Virus record (IMG/VR): IMGVR_UViG_3300036785_000787
Coordinates: 1 to 42,570 of that record
From: a virus
DNA: 42,570 nt
Reading direction: 5' to 3' (one strand)
The position numbers and the translations under genes were made by a program. Under the pieces are notes generated by a model, which saw only the letters and a list, made by a program, of their open reading frames with translations, was not told the DNA's origin and ran no database searches. Below are positions 5,592-14,413 of this stretch, one piece after another; the stretch's first letter is position 1, and the number at the start of each line of letters is the position of its first letter.

Positions 5592-7362
5592 TCTTTTAAC
5601 GAGTGTCGAAATCGACACCAAAGAGCTTGGACGTGCCAGGGTCGATCCCTGGCCGTCCCAGCGGTTAGTCATCGACGCCGTTGCCAGAGGATTGCAGGAA
5701 GGTGTTCACGAATTCGTCGTTCTCAAATGCCGCCAAGTCGCCATCACGACGGTTTGCAGCGTCATTGAGCTATTTTGGGCATTGGCAAATGCTGGCGTAC
5801 AAGGCGCCATCATTGCGGATCGCACCGACAACCTTGAGCGCCTGCGGCGCATTTTTGCCAGCCTGCTCGAAACCCTCCCGCCAGAATGGCGCTCGCCCGA
5901 GCACCGACTAACTCAGAATAACCGCACCGGCATGGCATTTGCCAATCGGTCTGTGATCGATTTGCTGGCCGCCGCTTCCAATCCAGATCTCGGCGCTTCC
6001 CGCGCGCTCAACATGATGCACGCAACAGAATGCGCACAATGGAAGTCGCTTGCTGGCGTGGAAAGCCTAAAAGCATCATTGGCGCGGCAAAACCCGAACC
6101 GGCTCTACATCTGGGAAAGCATCGCCAACGGCTTCAACTGGTATTACAATTTTTGCCAACAAGCGAAACAAGACCGCCATATGCGGTTTATTTTCATCGG
6201 CTTTTGGGCTAGTCCAAGCTATGCCATTCCTAAATCAGATTCCGATTTTAAAATTTACTGGGACGGCGGCAAGCTGACCGAAGAAGAAATCACTCGCGCT
6301 CGCTACGTCAAACAACAATACAACATCATCATCAAACCTGAGCAAATCGCATGGTGGCGGCGCGAAAGCGAATTCCGTCACGAAGAATACATGCTGCGGC
6401 ATTACCCGTGGCACGAACGGGAGTGCTTCATCGCCAGTGGCAGCGGGTTCTTCCCGGCGCAGCGAACTCTCGAAATCTCCGAGCAACTCTCGCCATCAGG
6501 ACCGCCCTACAAGGGCTACAAATATTTTTTCAACGAACAGTTTCTGGAAAGCCGGATCGAACCGACGACTGATCGCGATGAAGCTATGTTGAAAGTCTGG
6601 GAACCGCCAGAGCCAGATGGCATCTATGTCATCGGTGTTGATCCAAGCGGCGGTGGCGGCGGCGACAGTGATGATCATGCAATCCAAGTCCTGCGCTGCT
6701 ATGCCGACAAAATTATTCAAGTAGCTGAATTCAGAACCAACAAGCCACTCACCTATCAAATTGCCTGGGTCCTGGCCCACCTTGCTGGCGCGTACAAAGA
6801 TCATATCGCTAATCTGGAAGTGACTGGTGTTGGCGCCGCAGTGCTGCCAGAGGTGCGCAATCTGCGTTTGATGGCTCAACGCGGCATTCTGCAGGGGGCT
6901 CCCGGGTCGGGAAACATTCTCGACATGATCGGCGCGGTGCGCTGGTTTCTCTACCGGCGTGCCGATACGCTCGGCGGGGCAGGTAACGTGATTGCCTGGA
7001 AGGCCAACATTGACAACAAGCATCAAACATACAGCGAAGTGCGCGATAGCCTCATGCTGCACCGGCTGGAAATCCGTTCATCCGCGTTGATCACGCAAAT
7101 GCAGGCCGTCATTGAGGATGAGGGATGGATCGGCGCCGGCCCGGATACCGGGGAAAACGATGATCTGGTGTCGGCGCTGGTTCTGGCGCATCATGCCTGG
7201 GTTGAATGGCGCTGGCCCGCCCTGGTCGCGCGTAACTACACCTGGGACCGGGTCAAGGGTCAGCGTCCGCCGGCCAATATCGGAACCATGCTTAGTTTTG
7301 CGTTCTCGCAAAAGATGGCCGATATCAACAAAAAGGCGCAAGTGCGCAAGGAGAAATTCTAA
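5563..7362 (+). CDS. Terminase large subunit
   Basis: The 599-residue product (start MATVRQGIYD chosen; an in-frame start at 5506 would add 19 residues) has the packaging motor layout. A Walker A-like KCRQVAITT lies at 55-63, and a Walker B-like LNMMHATE followed by CAQW at about 149-160. The C-terminal RNase H-like nuclease has Asp360 in VIGVDPSGGGG, a Glu in NLEVTGVG near 425, and a late Asp pair in GENDDLVSALVLA. Length is typical for large terminases. It translocates DNA into proheads and cuts concatemers. Stop and next start overlap as TAATG. Confidence 0.92.
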   Translation: MATVRQGIYDLLTSVEIDTKELGRARVDPWPSQRLVIDAVARGLQEGVHEFVVLKCRQVAITTVCSVIELFWALANAGVQGAIIADRTDNLERLRRIFASLLETLPPEWRSPEHRLTQNNRTGMAFANRSVIDLLAAASNPDLGASRALNMMHATECAQWKSLAGVESLKASLARQNPNRLYIWESIANGFNWYYNFCQQAKQDRHMRFIFIGFWASPSYAIPKSDSDFKIYWDGGKLTEEEITRARYVKQQYNIIIKPEQIAWWRRESEFRHEEYMLRHYPWHERECFIASGSGFFPAQRTLEISEQLSPSGPPYKGYKYFFNEQFLESRIEPTTDRDEAMLKVWEPPEPDGIYVIGVDPSGGGGGDSDDHAIQVLRCYADKIIQVAEFRTNKPLTYQIAWVLAHLAGAYKDHIANLEVTGVGAAVLPEVRNLRLMAQRGILQGAPGSGNILDMIGAVRWFLYRRADTLGGAGNVIAWKANIDNKHQTYSEVRDSLMLHRLEIRSSALITQMQAVIEDEGWIGAGPDTGENDDLVSALVLAHHAWVEWRWPALVARNYTWDRVKGQRPPANIGTMLSFAFSQKMADINKKAQVRKEKF

Positions 7363-7823
7363 TGCGTGCTATCTATGTCCTCGTTCTCACCCTATTCCTG
7401 GCACTGATCGTAACTCTCAGTCAGGCCCAAGTTGCGAATTGGTGGGGCGGATCGGCAAGCGGCACCGGCTACCCAACTAATTCAACACCAGTCACTGCAT
7501 CTACTCCCGGCACTGTCGGGGCAATTGCGGCTACGCTGCCCGGTGTAGCGGGGAAAACGACGTTTATCTGCGGGCTCTCGATGACATCCGGTGGCAACAC
7601 CGCCGCCGTAACTGGGCTTGGAACAGTCGTCGGGACCATTAGCGGCACCTTAGATTTTGCTTACGTAGCACCCGCTGCCGGAACTCAAGGGCGTCTAGTT
7701 GTTACCTTTGCGCCGGTTTGTATTCCGGCAAGTGCGATGAATACATCCATTGTTGTAACGCAGCCTGCGGCAGGAGCGGGAACAGTAAATGCTGCAGTTA
7801 GTGCCTGGGGGTATCAACTCTAA
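7362..7823 (+). CDS. Secreted or virion-associated protein with signal peptide
   Basis: Starts at a TAATG overlap with the terminase gene. Residues 1-22 form a clear signal peptide (MRAIYVLVLTLFLALIVTLS then QAQ). The mature 130 residues are rich in Gly, Ala, Thr and Val, have two Cys (FICGLS and PVCIPA), and look like a beta-sandwich. A gene for an exported protein between terminase and portal is unusual. It may be a periplasmic or surface protein made during infection, or a head decoration protein. Family unknown. Confidence 0.7.
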   Translation: MRAIYVLVLTLFLALIVTLSQAQVANWWGGSASGTGYPTNSTPVTASTPGTVGAIAATLPGVAGKTTFICGLSMTSGGNTAAVTGLGTVVGTISGTLDFAYVAPAAGTQGRLVVTFAPVCIPASAMNTSIVVTQPAAGAGTVNAAVSAWGYQL

Positions 7824-8281
7824 TGCCCATCGTCCGCACCTACCAATGTGAACAGTGCTTCAACCGCATCGAGCTCACCCTCGCGGCCGAAGACTGGGAC
7901 GCGCCCGCACCTGAATGTCCGGCCTGCGCTCGCCAGCTACAACAGCAATTCAAGCCGGTCGCCATCGGCGGTTCAGTCGCGGGCAAAGCTCACGCCATTG
8001 CCGAAGATATCGCCAGCAACGATTATCATGTCGCCGATATGCAGCGGGAACACCGCCCGCAAGGCACGCCAACCGTTCGTTACAAGGACGCGGGGTCCGC
8101 TCCGGCAACCGCGCCCACCTGGGGCGCCACCAGCGAAACACTCAGCCAAGCCATTGCCGCCGGCCGGGAAACTCGATTGAATTACGGCAGCGGTCTTGAC
8201 GTATTGCAGGCAAACCTCAAAAGCGGGCGCGAACCGGATCTGATCGAGCTTTCCAAACGCCGCAGCATCAGGGTTGGTTGA
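7823..8281 (+). CDS. FmdB-like zinc-ribbon protein
   Basis: The N-terminus resembles the FmdB/CxxC regulatory-protein zinc ribbon: YQCEQC at residues 7-12 and CPACA near 32-36, with the intervening EL segment. The rest (about 60-152) is hydrophilic and may be a flexible structural domain. It lies in the packaging operon, with TAATG at its start and TGATG at its end. Proteins of this type recur between terminase and portal in podovirus-like genomes, but their role is unknown. Confidence 0.7.
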   Translation: MPIVRTYQCEQCFNRIELTLAAEDWDAPAPECPACARQLQQQFKPVAIGGSVAGKAHAIAEDIASNDYHVADMQREHRPQGTPTVRYKDAGSAPATAPTWGATSETLSQAIAAGRETRLNYGSGLDVLQANLKSGREPDLIELSKRRSIRVG

Positions 8282-8493
8282 TGCCCATTATCGCCTATGA
8301 CGCCAAGGGTCGGCCGCGCGTGATCAAGCGACCGGAACAAATCTCGCGCATGACCATGCCCGACCTGATCGCCCTGGAGGCGTTCTTGTGGAAATGCATG
8401 GATACCAAGATCACAAATCCAAGTGTTGTTCATACCCTCAACGTAATTCACCGGGAGGTAGAGTGGCGTGCTCAAGATCCCGAGTTCAAATAG
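8281..8493 (+). CDS. Small protein before the portal, 70 aa
   Basis: ATG overlaps the upstream TGA (TGATG). The 70-residue product (MPIIAYDAKGRPRVIKRPEQ...) has a basic first part, then a helix with MPDLIALEAFLWKCMD. Its last 26 bases overlap the portal gene. No family recognised. It could be a small terminase-like or portal-associated helper, since it lies between packaging genes. Confidence 0.65.
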   Translation: MPIIAYDAKGRPRVIKRPEQISRMTMPDLIALEAFLWKCMDTKITNPSVVHTLNVIHREVEWRAQDPEFK

Positions 8494-10201
8494 AGACAGC
8501 CTGCTGGAAGTTTGGGCCAAGGAAGTCATAGACGAGTGCATGGCCTCTGTAGAAGAACGCGCCATGGTTTATATCCGCGCGGCGCAGTACTACTACACAG
8601 GAACCTACGACAGCCGCGCTGCGATCTACAACAAAACCAAGGGGCATATCGACAAACTGTCCGGCTTCCTAATGCAGCCGACCGATGTGCGCTATCAAAT
8701 CATCTACGACAGCGGCGAACCAGAGGACATATTGGAACGCTCGCAACTCGTTTCCGAAAAACTCACGGCCGACTATCGACAGACCGACAGCGACATCACA
8801 TTCGCCGAAGCACTCACTTGGTCAATGATCAACGGGTGCCAATTGCTCAAACACTACCCGCACGATAACGGGTTCAAGGTCGCCCACGTACATCCGCAGA
8901 ACTTTGGCGTTCTCGGCGAAACCATTATGGATCTGGAGGAACAAGAAGCCTTTTGTCATGTCACCTACCCGACGATTTCGCGTCTGCGCACCATTCTACA
9001 GGAGCATCCACGCCGCGCTGAGATCCTCGAACGCATTTCGGATGGCCGGCCGACGCAACAGGACGACGAAAAACCGACCTACTTTCATCAGATGGTGATT
9101 GGCGGGCTCAATCCCTTGGGCGAGCCGGGCGGCGCTGCCAACCCCGAGGCCGCCGGCATTGTCAACGTCTTTCCCGTACCCACGCCCTGGCGCCCGCAGC
9201 GTCGCATTGCTCCTACAGTCAAGTTCTGCGAATTGTGGATCAAAGATCGTGATCGGGACGGCGATTACACGACAATGCAAATCGTCTATCCGGACATCAT
9301 CATCGAAGGCGACGTGACCCGGCGCAATCTCTCGCGCGTTCCCGGCCATTCGTCATTCGTCAAGATCCAGCCGGCAGTCACCCCCGGCTATTTCTGGGGC
9401 CGCAGCTACATTGCCGATGTGCAGATGTTACAAGACTTGTTGAACAAAAGACTGCGCGACATCAAGGTGATGTGGGACCGGAACGTCAATGCGCCGCAAG
9501 TCTTCTCCGGATTTACCGGAGTTACTGAAGAGATGTATTACAAAATCATCAATGAAGGCGGGTTCATCAATGACCCAAATCCAAACGCAACAGCAAAAAA
9601 ACTCGTTGAACCCCCGCCTCCCGGCTACATGGAAGAGCTCCAATTTATTTTCCAAATGTTTGACGAGGCCGGCGGATTCACCCCGGTCATGTCCGGGCAA
9701 GGCGAGCCTGGGGTGCGTGCCGGCGTTCACGCGCAGACTTTGGTCCGCACGTCCTCTCCGCGCCTCATTGATCAGGCTGCTCGCGTCGAGCGCCAACTAG
9801 CCCAAAGCGGGTATCTGTCACTGCGCATCATGCAGGCCATGGACGCGTTGATTTATTCGACCGATAGCGGGCAGGAGTTCGTCTTGCACGATCTGCCGGA
9901 TAATTTTCAAGTTCAAGTCGATAGCCACAGCGCCAGTCCAGCCTTTGCCGAAGACAACCGGCAAGTCGCCATTGCGCTCGCCCGTGCCGGCGCCATCGAT
10001 GCCGAGGATCTGATCCACATGCTGCACCCGCCAAGTGCCGAACTCCTGCTGGCACGGCTGCGGCAACGGCAGAAAAATCAAGCCAAAGCGGCACAGGCCG
10101 AAGAGCAAAAGGAAATGCTGCGCGACGTGCTACAGTTGCCCTCTAGCGGGCGTAGCAGTGGCCACAGCGGGCGCCGCCGCAAGGGTAGTGGTGGGGGGTA
10201 G
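8468..10201 (+). CDS. Portal protein
   Basis: The GTG start follows GGGAGGTAGAGTGGC. The 577-residue product is the size and layout of podovirus portal proteins. It has an N-terminal helical part with KGHIDKLSGFLMQPTDVRYQ, a middle region naming a path of GRSYIADVQMLQDLLNKRLRDIK (wing and stem helices), and a C-terminal barrel-like helical tail rich in Gln, Lys and Glu ending in Gly/Arg. The portal forms the dodecameric DNA gate in the head vertex and works with the terminase just upstream. Confidence 0.9.
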   Translation: MLKIPSSNRDSLLEVWAKEVIDECMASVEERAMVYIRAAQYYYTGTYDSRAAIYNKTKGHIDKLSGFLMQPTDVRYQIIYDSGEPEDILERSQLVSEKLTADYRQTDSDITFAEALTWSMINGCQLLKHYPHDNGFKVAHVHPQNFGVLGETIMDLEEQEAFCHVTYPTISRLRTILQEHPRRAEILERISDGRPTQQDDEKPTYFHQMVIGGLNPLGEPGGAANPEAAGIVNVFPVPTPWRPQRRIAPTVKFCELWIKDRDRDGDYTTMQIVYPDIIIEGDVTRRNLSRVPGHSSFVKIQPAVTPGYFWGRSYIADVQMLQDLLNKRLRDIKVMWDRNVNAPQVFSGFTGVTEEMYYKIINEGGFINDPNPNATAKKLVEPPPPGYMEELQFIFQMFDEAGGFTPVMSGQGEPGVRAGVHAQTLVRTSSPRLIDQAARVERQLAQSGYLSLRIMQAMDALIYSTDSGQEFVLHDLPDNFQVQVDSHSASPAFAEDNRQVAIALARAGAIDAEDLIHMLHPPSAELLLARLRQRQKNQAKAAQAEEQKEMLRDVLQLPSSGRSSGHSGRRRKGSGGG

Positions 10202-10239
10202 TTGCATCCTACTAGATTTTGAGCGTAATTTATCGTCCC

Positions 10240-10728
10240 ATGGCTATTGGCGACGAAACCGGCCCACAAAGCGCTAACGCTCCCGATCCTAGTGCTAGCG
10301 GCGCATCCCCTGGCGGCGGTCCTCCTGGTGGAGCTCCTGGCGGCGGCGGTCCTCTTCTCGCGGCACTCGCGCGCCGGCAACAAGGTCCGCAGCCCAGCGC
10401 TCCCGGCGCGGGTGATCAAGCTTCATCCATGACACAGGTCCAGAACGCACTGGGCATGCTGCAACAAGCATTGTCAGGACTTCAGCCTGGAACGCCAGTG
10501 CATCGCGATGTGTTGCGTGCGCTACAATCGCTCAGCCGGCACATGGCGCAGGGCGCTCCGACAGCCGGTGTGCAGCAAACTCAGCTTAAGGACATGCTCC
10601 GCGCAGTCGCCCGCAACGCTTTACTGTCCAACATCATGGGGCAACAGCAGCAGGGGGGCGGCCAGGGAGCCCCAGCCGGGGCCATGGCGCAGGCGCCGAT
10701 GCCATCGACACCACTACCGGGAGCATGA
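10240..10728 (+). CDS. Gly/Pro-rich virion or assembly protein
   Basis: The ATG start MAIGDETGPQ is chosen; a TTG 21 bases upstream is in frame but poor. Residues 15-50 are Gly/Pro-rich (GGGPPGGAPGGGG), followed by a helical Gln-rich part (TQVQNALGMLQQALSGLQPG) and a low-complexity tail. It lies between portal and scaffold. It may be a minor head protein or assembly factor. No family recognised, and no clear ribosome-binding site. Confidence 0.65.
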   Translation: MAIGDETGPQSANAPDPSASGASPGGGPPGGAPGGGGPLLAALARRQQGPQPSAPGAGDQASSMTQVQNALGMLQQALSGLQPGTPVHRDVLRALQSLSRHMAQGAPTAGVQQTQLKDMLRAVARNALLSNIMGQQQQGGGQGAPAGAMAQAPMPSTPLPGA

Positions 10729-10756
10729 TAAACGGCGGACTGAGAGGATAACCAAA

Positions 10757-10942
10757 ATGGCGATGAACCGCAGCTATGATCCCCCCATTACAACCCCACC
10801 GGAAACACCTCCACGAACTATACTGCAAGTTGATACCCAGTCGGAGGTATCAGAGTGGGGCGCGATCCCTAAAGTAGTACCTAAGCCCGAGGGCGGCGTT
10901 CCATTGCAGCCAAGCATTATTGGCAAGAACAACAACAACTAG
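10757..10942 (+). CDS. Small Pro-rich structural-region protein, 61 aa
   Basis: GAGAGGATAACCAAA precedes the ATG. The 61-residue product (MAMNRSYDPPITTPPETPPR...) is Pro/Thr-rich and extended, and ends in four Asn. It would be disordered and could be a linker, decoration or assembly peptide. A longer frame through this region is a shadow of the upstream gene. Confidence 0.6.
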   Translation: MAMNRSYDPPITTPPETPPRTILQVDTQSEVSEWGAIPKVVPKPEGGVPLQPSIIGKNNNN

Positions 10943-10950
10943 GTTCTGCC

Positions 10951-11493
10951 ATGCCGCGCGAAGTCTCAGACGAAGAGTACAATTTTCTTCAGGGCCGCAA
11001 GCAAGTCGCCGACTTCGTTGAAAGTATTTACAACGATCCGGTGCTTTCCAAAGAGGCCAAGGCGCTGATCAAGCGCAAATACCCGCAAGTGCAGATACCC
11101 GACTTCGATATCGAAGAGCGCGTTAATCAGCGCTTTGACGATGACAAAAAGCAGCGCGACGATGAAAAGCGCGCGGCCAAAGAGGCCGAAGAAGAAAAGC
11201 GTTTTACCGAAACGCGCAACCGGGTGCAGAAAGAATACGGCTTTACCGAAGATGGCATGAAGGACTTGGAAAAATTCATGCTCGAAAAGAACGTCGGCGA
11301 CTACGAGATTGCCGCAGAATATCACGCGGCCAAAAATCCAAAGCAGAGTGACGCGACTCAACATGATGGCCTCTGGCATCATCAGAAGCAGGACAACTTT
11401 GCTGAGATTGCCAAAGACCCGGAGGGTTGGGCGCGCAATGAAATCTTCGGTGCGCTGGTCAAGGATCAGCAAAACGCCAGAGGCGGGAGGTAG
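10951..11493 (+). CDS. Scaffolding-like coiled-coil protein
   Basis: The 180-residue product is strongly charged. A central coiled coil (residues about 50-95, DIEERVNQRFDDDKKQRDDE...) is Lys/Glu/Asp-rich, followed by a helix (EDGMKDLEKFMLEKN) and a shorter tail. It sits directly before the major capsid gene, the usual place for the scaffold. Composition and place suit a scaffolding protein that is removed from the prohead. This is inference, since scaffold sequences diverge widely. Confidence 0.7.
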   Translation: MPREVSDEEYNFLQGRKQVADFVESIYNDPVLSKEAKALIKRKYPQVQIPDFDIEERVNQRFDDDKKQRDDEKRAAKEAEEEKRFTETRNRVQKEYGFTEDGMKDLEKFMLEKNVGDYEIAAEYHAAKNPKQSDATQHDGLWHHQKQDNFAEIAKDPEGWARNEIFGALVKDQQNARGGR

Positions 11494-11551
11494 CAACAAA
11501 TATCGGGCCGGCTCCCCTGTATTTGTTGTTGAACATTGATAGGAGGGTAAA

Positions 11552-12580
11552 TTGCCCGTACTAGGGACCGGCCTAATTCCGAGCGGCCCGATTGGCCTCG
11601 AACTCCAAGCGACAGTAAGACGAGTTTTCGCTCAGATGGTTGTTGTTCTGCTCTACAGGCAGAACCCGCTTTTAGCGTTATTGCTCAGAAATGCCATTCG
11701 CGCATCGGGCGGCGTAAGCCCATATACGCAGCCCGTGCAGACTGGCCAGTATGTTACATCGTCATGGATCGGACCTGCTGGTCAGTTTAATTTGCCCACC
11801 GATGTAGCCGCGACCGTCAATGCAGAATTCAATCTATGTGCTTTGGCGACGCCAGTGTCATCCTTGGGTCTGGAGCAGCTCGTAACCCAAGACGCCATTG
11901 CCGTCGCCAGCCGCCTCATGTTGAAACTTAACGACATGAAGAATTCGGCGCTGAATTCTCTATCAGCAGCTTTGTTTGGTCCGCCAGTGGCCAATGTCTT
12001 GCAGATGTTTAGTTTGAATGATGCTTACGGCGCTACTGGCGTATACGGCGGACTTGATCGGGCTACGTATCCAACTTGGGCTGGGCTCAGCATACCAACG
12101 GCCGGCGCTATCCTTACCCGCGCCACGATGATCCCGACATTGCTAAAAGCCGTCAAACACTCAGGCGGCGAGGCACTCGATTTTGTTGTCACTTCGGTAG
12201 AGGACTGGACAACGCTGCTCACCGACTTTATGACGGTTGAGCGCTACAACAACGACCCATCGAGCAGATGGGGCAAGGACGATCCGGTCAACAGTGGTTT
12301 CAGAGGGCTGCTGCTGGGAGATACCCCGATCTTCTTTGACCTCAACTGCCCGGTGGGCACTGCGTTTGGCTTCAACAGCAAATACATCACACTTGTAATT
12401 CACGAAGATTGTAACTTCAGTTGGACTGGTTGGTATTCAACAATTCCACAAGGACAGATTGCCAGCGTCGGGTTGTCGTTGACTGCGCTCAATCTGGTTT
12501 GCTCTAAGCCATCAACAGGCGTGATCATTACTGGCATCACTGGCGGGCAAGCTGGTTTTCCATCCGCACCGCCTCCGTAA
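11552..12580 (+). CDS. Major capsid protein
   Basis: TAGGAGGGTAAA gives an excellent ribosome-binding site before a TTG start. The 342-residue product has helical segments around residue 100-135 (LEQLVTQDAIAVASRLMLKLNDM and following) and beta-rich parts later, with a conserved-looking WYSTIPQGQIASVGLSLTALN. Length, position after the scaffold and codon strength indicate the main shell protein with an HK97-like fold. It does not show the cleaved N-terminal domain of some HK97-type capsids. Confidence 0.75.
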   Translation: MPVLGTGLIPSGPIGLELQATVRRVFAQMVVVLLYRQNPLLALLLRNAIRASGGVSPYTQPVQTGQYVTSSWIGPAGQFNLPTDVAATVNAEFNLCALATPVSSLGLEQLVTQDAIAVASRLMLKLNDMKNSALNSLSAALFGPPVANVLQMFSLNDAYGATGVYGGLDRATYPTWAGLSIPTAGAILTRATMIPTLLKAVKHSGGEALDFVVTSVEDWTTLLTDFMTVERYNNDPSSRWGKDDPVNSGFRGLLLGDTPIFFDLNCPVGTAFGFNSKYITLVIHEDCNFSWTGWYSTIPQGQIASVGLSLTALNLVCSKPSTGVIITGITGGQAGFPSAPPP

Positions 12581-12592
12581 CAGGAGCGGTGA

Positions 12593-14407
12593 ATGGCAAG
12601 AAGAAATCAAAGGGCAACGGGTATCCCTCCTGTCATTCCTCCAGGTGGAGCATATATATTTAGCGAGCAGCCGGCTGAAATCATACGCGTAGATTCAGTA
12701 ATTACTGACGGCTCATATACATCGACCGGCGGTCAGAACGATAGAATTAAAATTCCGTTCTCCTCCGTTCGATTTGGACCGGCTACAATAGACTCCAATC
12801 AAAATCTGCAATTTGCTGACCTCGTAGTAGATGATGCCCCCCTGCTTACAATAACATTGCAAACAAACACTGTTCCCGCCAACAATTTTATTTGGGGACA
12901 GTGGGATAACGGAACAATATTTTTAATTACTCAAACACACATCCCTACAACCTCTCCGGTTACAATATCCAACATACAAATATTTCCTCCTAACTATGGG
13001 AAATTTCCGGATCAGTATGGGCAGGCGCAAACTCTAACACTATATACTTCCTCCGATAATAACGCTGTTTTCTCTTGGAGTAACGGTCATGTATTCGGCG
13101 TTGACGAAGTTTTAGTTTGGCCACCAGTCGAGTATGCCCCAATTCCACCTTCTATAATTGGCACTGCACCACCCCCCTCAACATATGGTAAAGCTTTATT
13201 AACTGCAACAATTGCTGATGGCAATACGGGCGGCCCTACATCAGGTTGGTATCATTTTCGTTTTGCTTCAGTAACTCCCCCTGGGATTGCGACCATCAAT
13301 ACAAATGGAGATTTGGTATTCGCTACCACACCAACTCAAGCAATATATTTTGCATTAAATTTTACAATGGGCGCGGCAGATGTTATGCAGGCCGCCGTCG
13401 CGTGGGATGCCGGAACAATAAATGCTATAGCCAGTGGGCCAAGTCCATATTCAGTAGCCGTAACAAGTATACTCCCGCCAAATGGACACACTCTTGCTCT
13501 CTATGTCGGGTTCAACCTGTCTGCGACAATGACATGGACTGGTGTCAAAGTTTTTATACCTTCTCCTGACCTTGTGGCGAATATCACCGACTTCTCTACC
13601 ACAACCAATCCTTATCAAACTACTTTTTCCGGTGTTTCTGTCGGACAGAAAGCGACTATTGCGACTGATGGAAGTCTGTATTTTGGAGAAAATAACAGTG
13701 GGCCATCCAATTTGTTGCTAGACGTAACGATGACTCACACCACAGCTACGAATTTGACTATTTCTTATCAATGGGGCGGAGAAACACTGCAAACAGCTTC
13801 AGTTGTTCCCCTTGTTGCAAACGTTGCTAATACAGTAACAAACGTTGCCATAGCCGGACCTACAGTAGGTACACACAATCAATTATACATTACTTTCGGT
13901 TTTGCTAATGCTGGGACAGCTACGTGGAGCGGTGGTAAGGTACACACTCCTATAACGTCAAGCTTGCTCGATATTGATGTAAGCGCCGCTTCAGTTTTCC
14001 CAGGTTTCACGCCTATCATTCCTCCACCCTTGATCGGACAAGGCGGCGGCGCTGCACCGGCCTTCCCGCCACCGACACCGCCGCCAATCGGGCACATTCC
14101 TGCTGGCGTACTGGTAGGACCAGCCATTGCAGCAGCGGCAGTACCGCCATCAACACCCGGCTTTATACAACCTCGGTACGGCAGTGGCAGCGCTACCGTG
14201 CCACATACGCTGTTCCCATACTCCACAACGACGTATCCGAGCCCGCCGATTGTTTTCAGCAACATCTTTACTGGCGGGACATCCCCAACGACACCTCCGC
14301 ATACAACAACAACACAAAACGTCCCTGTAGGGGGCTGGGGTCCACCGGTCGGACCGGCATTTCCGCCGCCGAGCTTCACACTGCCAACTCTTGCGGCGGA
14401 TGAGTAA
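12593..14407 (+). CDS. Large surface or decoration protein with beta domains
   Basis: The 604-residue product (MARRNQRATGIPPVIPPGGA start, GAGCGGTGA just upstream) has several similar beta-rich segments of about 130 residues, each with an ITDGSYT/TIADGNTG-type start and a TSSDNNAVFSW-type strand. A Pro/Gly-rich C-terminus (IIPPPLIGQGGGAAPAFPPP) follows. The DNA from about 12600 to 13980 is visibly more A/T-rich than its neighbours, and codon use is different, which suggests later acquisition. It may decorate the capsid or form fibres. No named family recognised. Confidence 0.65.
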   Translation: MARRNQRATGIPPVIPPGGAYIFSEQPAEIIRVDSVITDGSYTSTGGQNDRIKIPFSSVRFGPATIDSNQNLQFADLVVDDAPLLTITLQTNTVPANNFIWGQWDNGTIFLITQTHIPTTSPVTISNIQIFPPNYGKFPDQYGQAQTLTLYTSSDNNAVFSWSNGHVFGVDEVLVWPPVEYAPIPPSIIGTAPPPSTYGKALLTATIADGNTGGPTSGWYHFRFASVTPPGIATINTNGDLVFATTPTQAIYFALNFTMGAADVMQAAVAWDAGTINAIASGPSPYSVAVTSILPPNGHTLALYVGFNLSATMTWTGVKVFIPSPDLVANITDFSTTTNPYQTTFSGVSVGQKATIATDGSLYFGENNSGPSNLLLDVTMTHTTATNLTISYQWGGETLQTASVVPLVANVANTVTNVAIAGPTVGTHNQLYITFGFANAGTATWSGGKVHTPITSSLLDIDVSAASVFPGFTPIIPPPLIGQGGGAAPAFPPPTPPPIGHIPAGVLVGPAIAAAAVPPSTPGFIQPRYGSGSATVPHTLFPYSTTTYPSPPIVFSNIFTGGTSPTTPPHTTTTQNVPVGGWGPPVGPAFPPPSFTLPTLAADE

Positions 14408-14413
14408 TGGACA

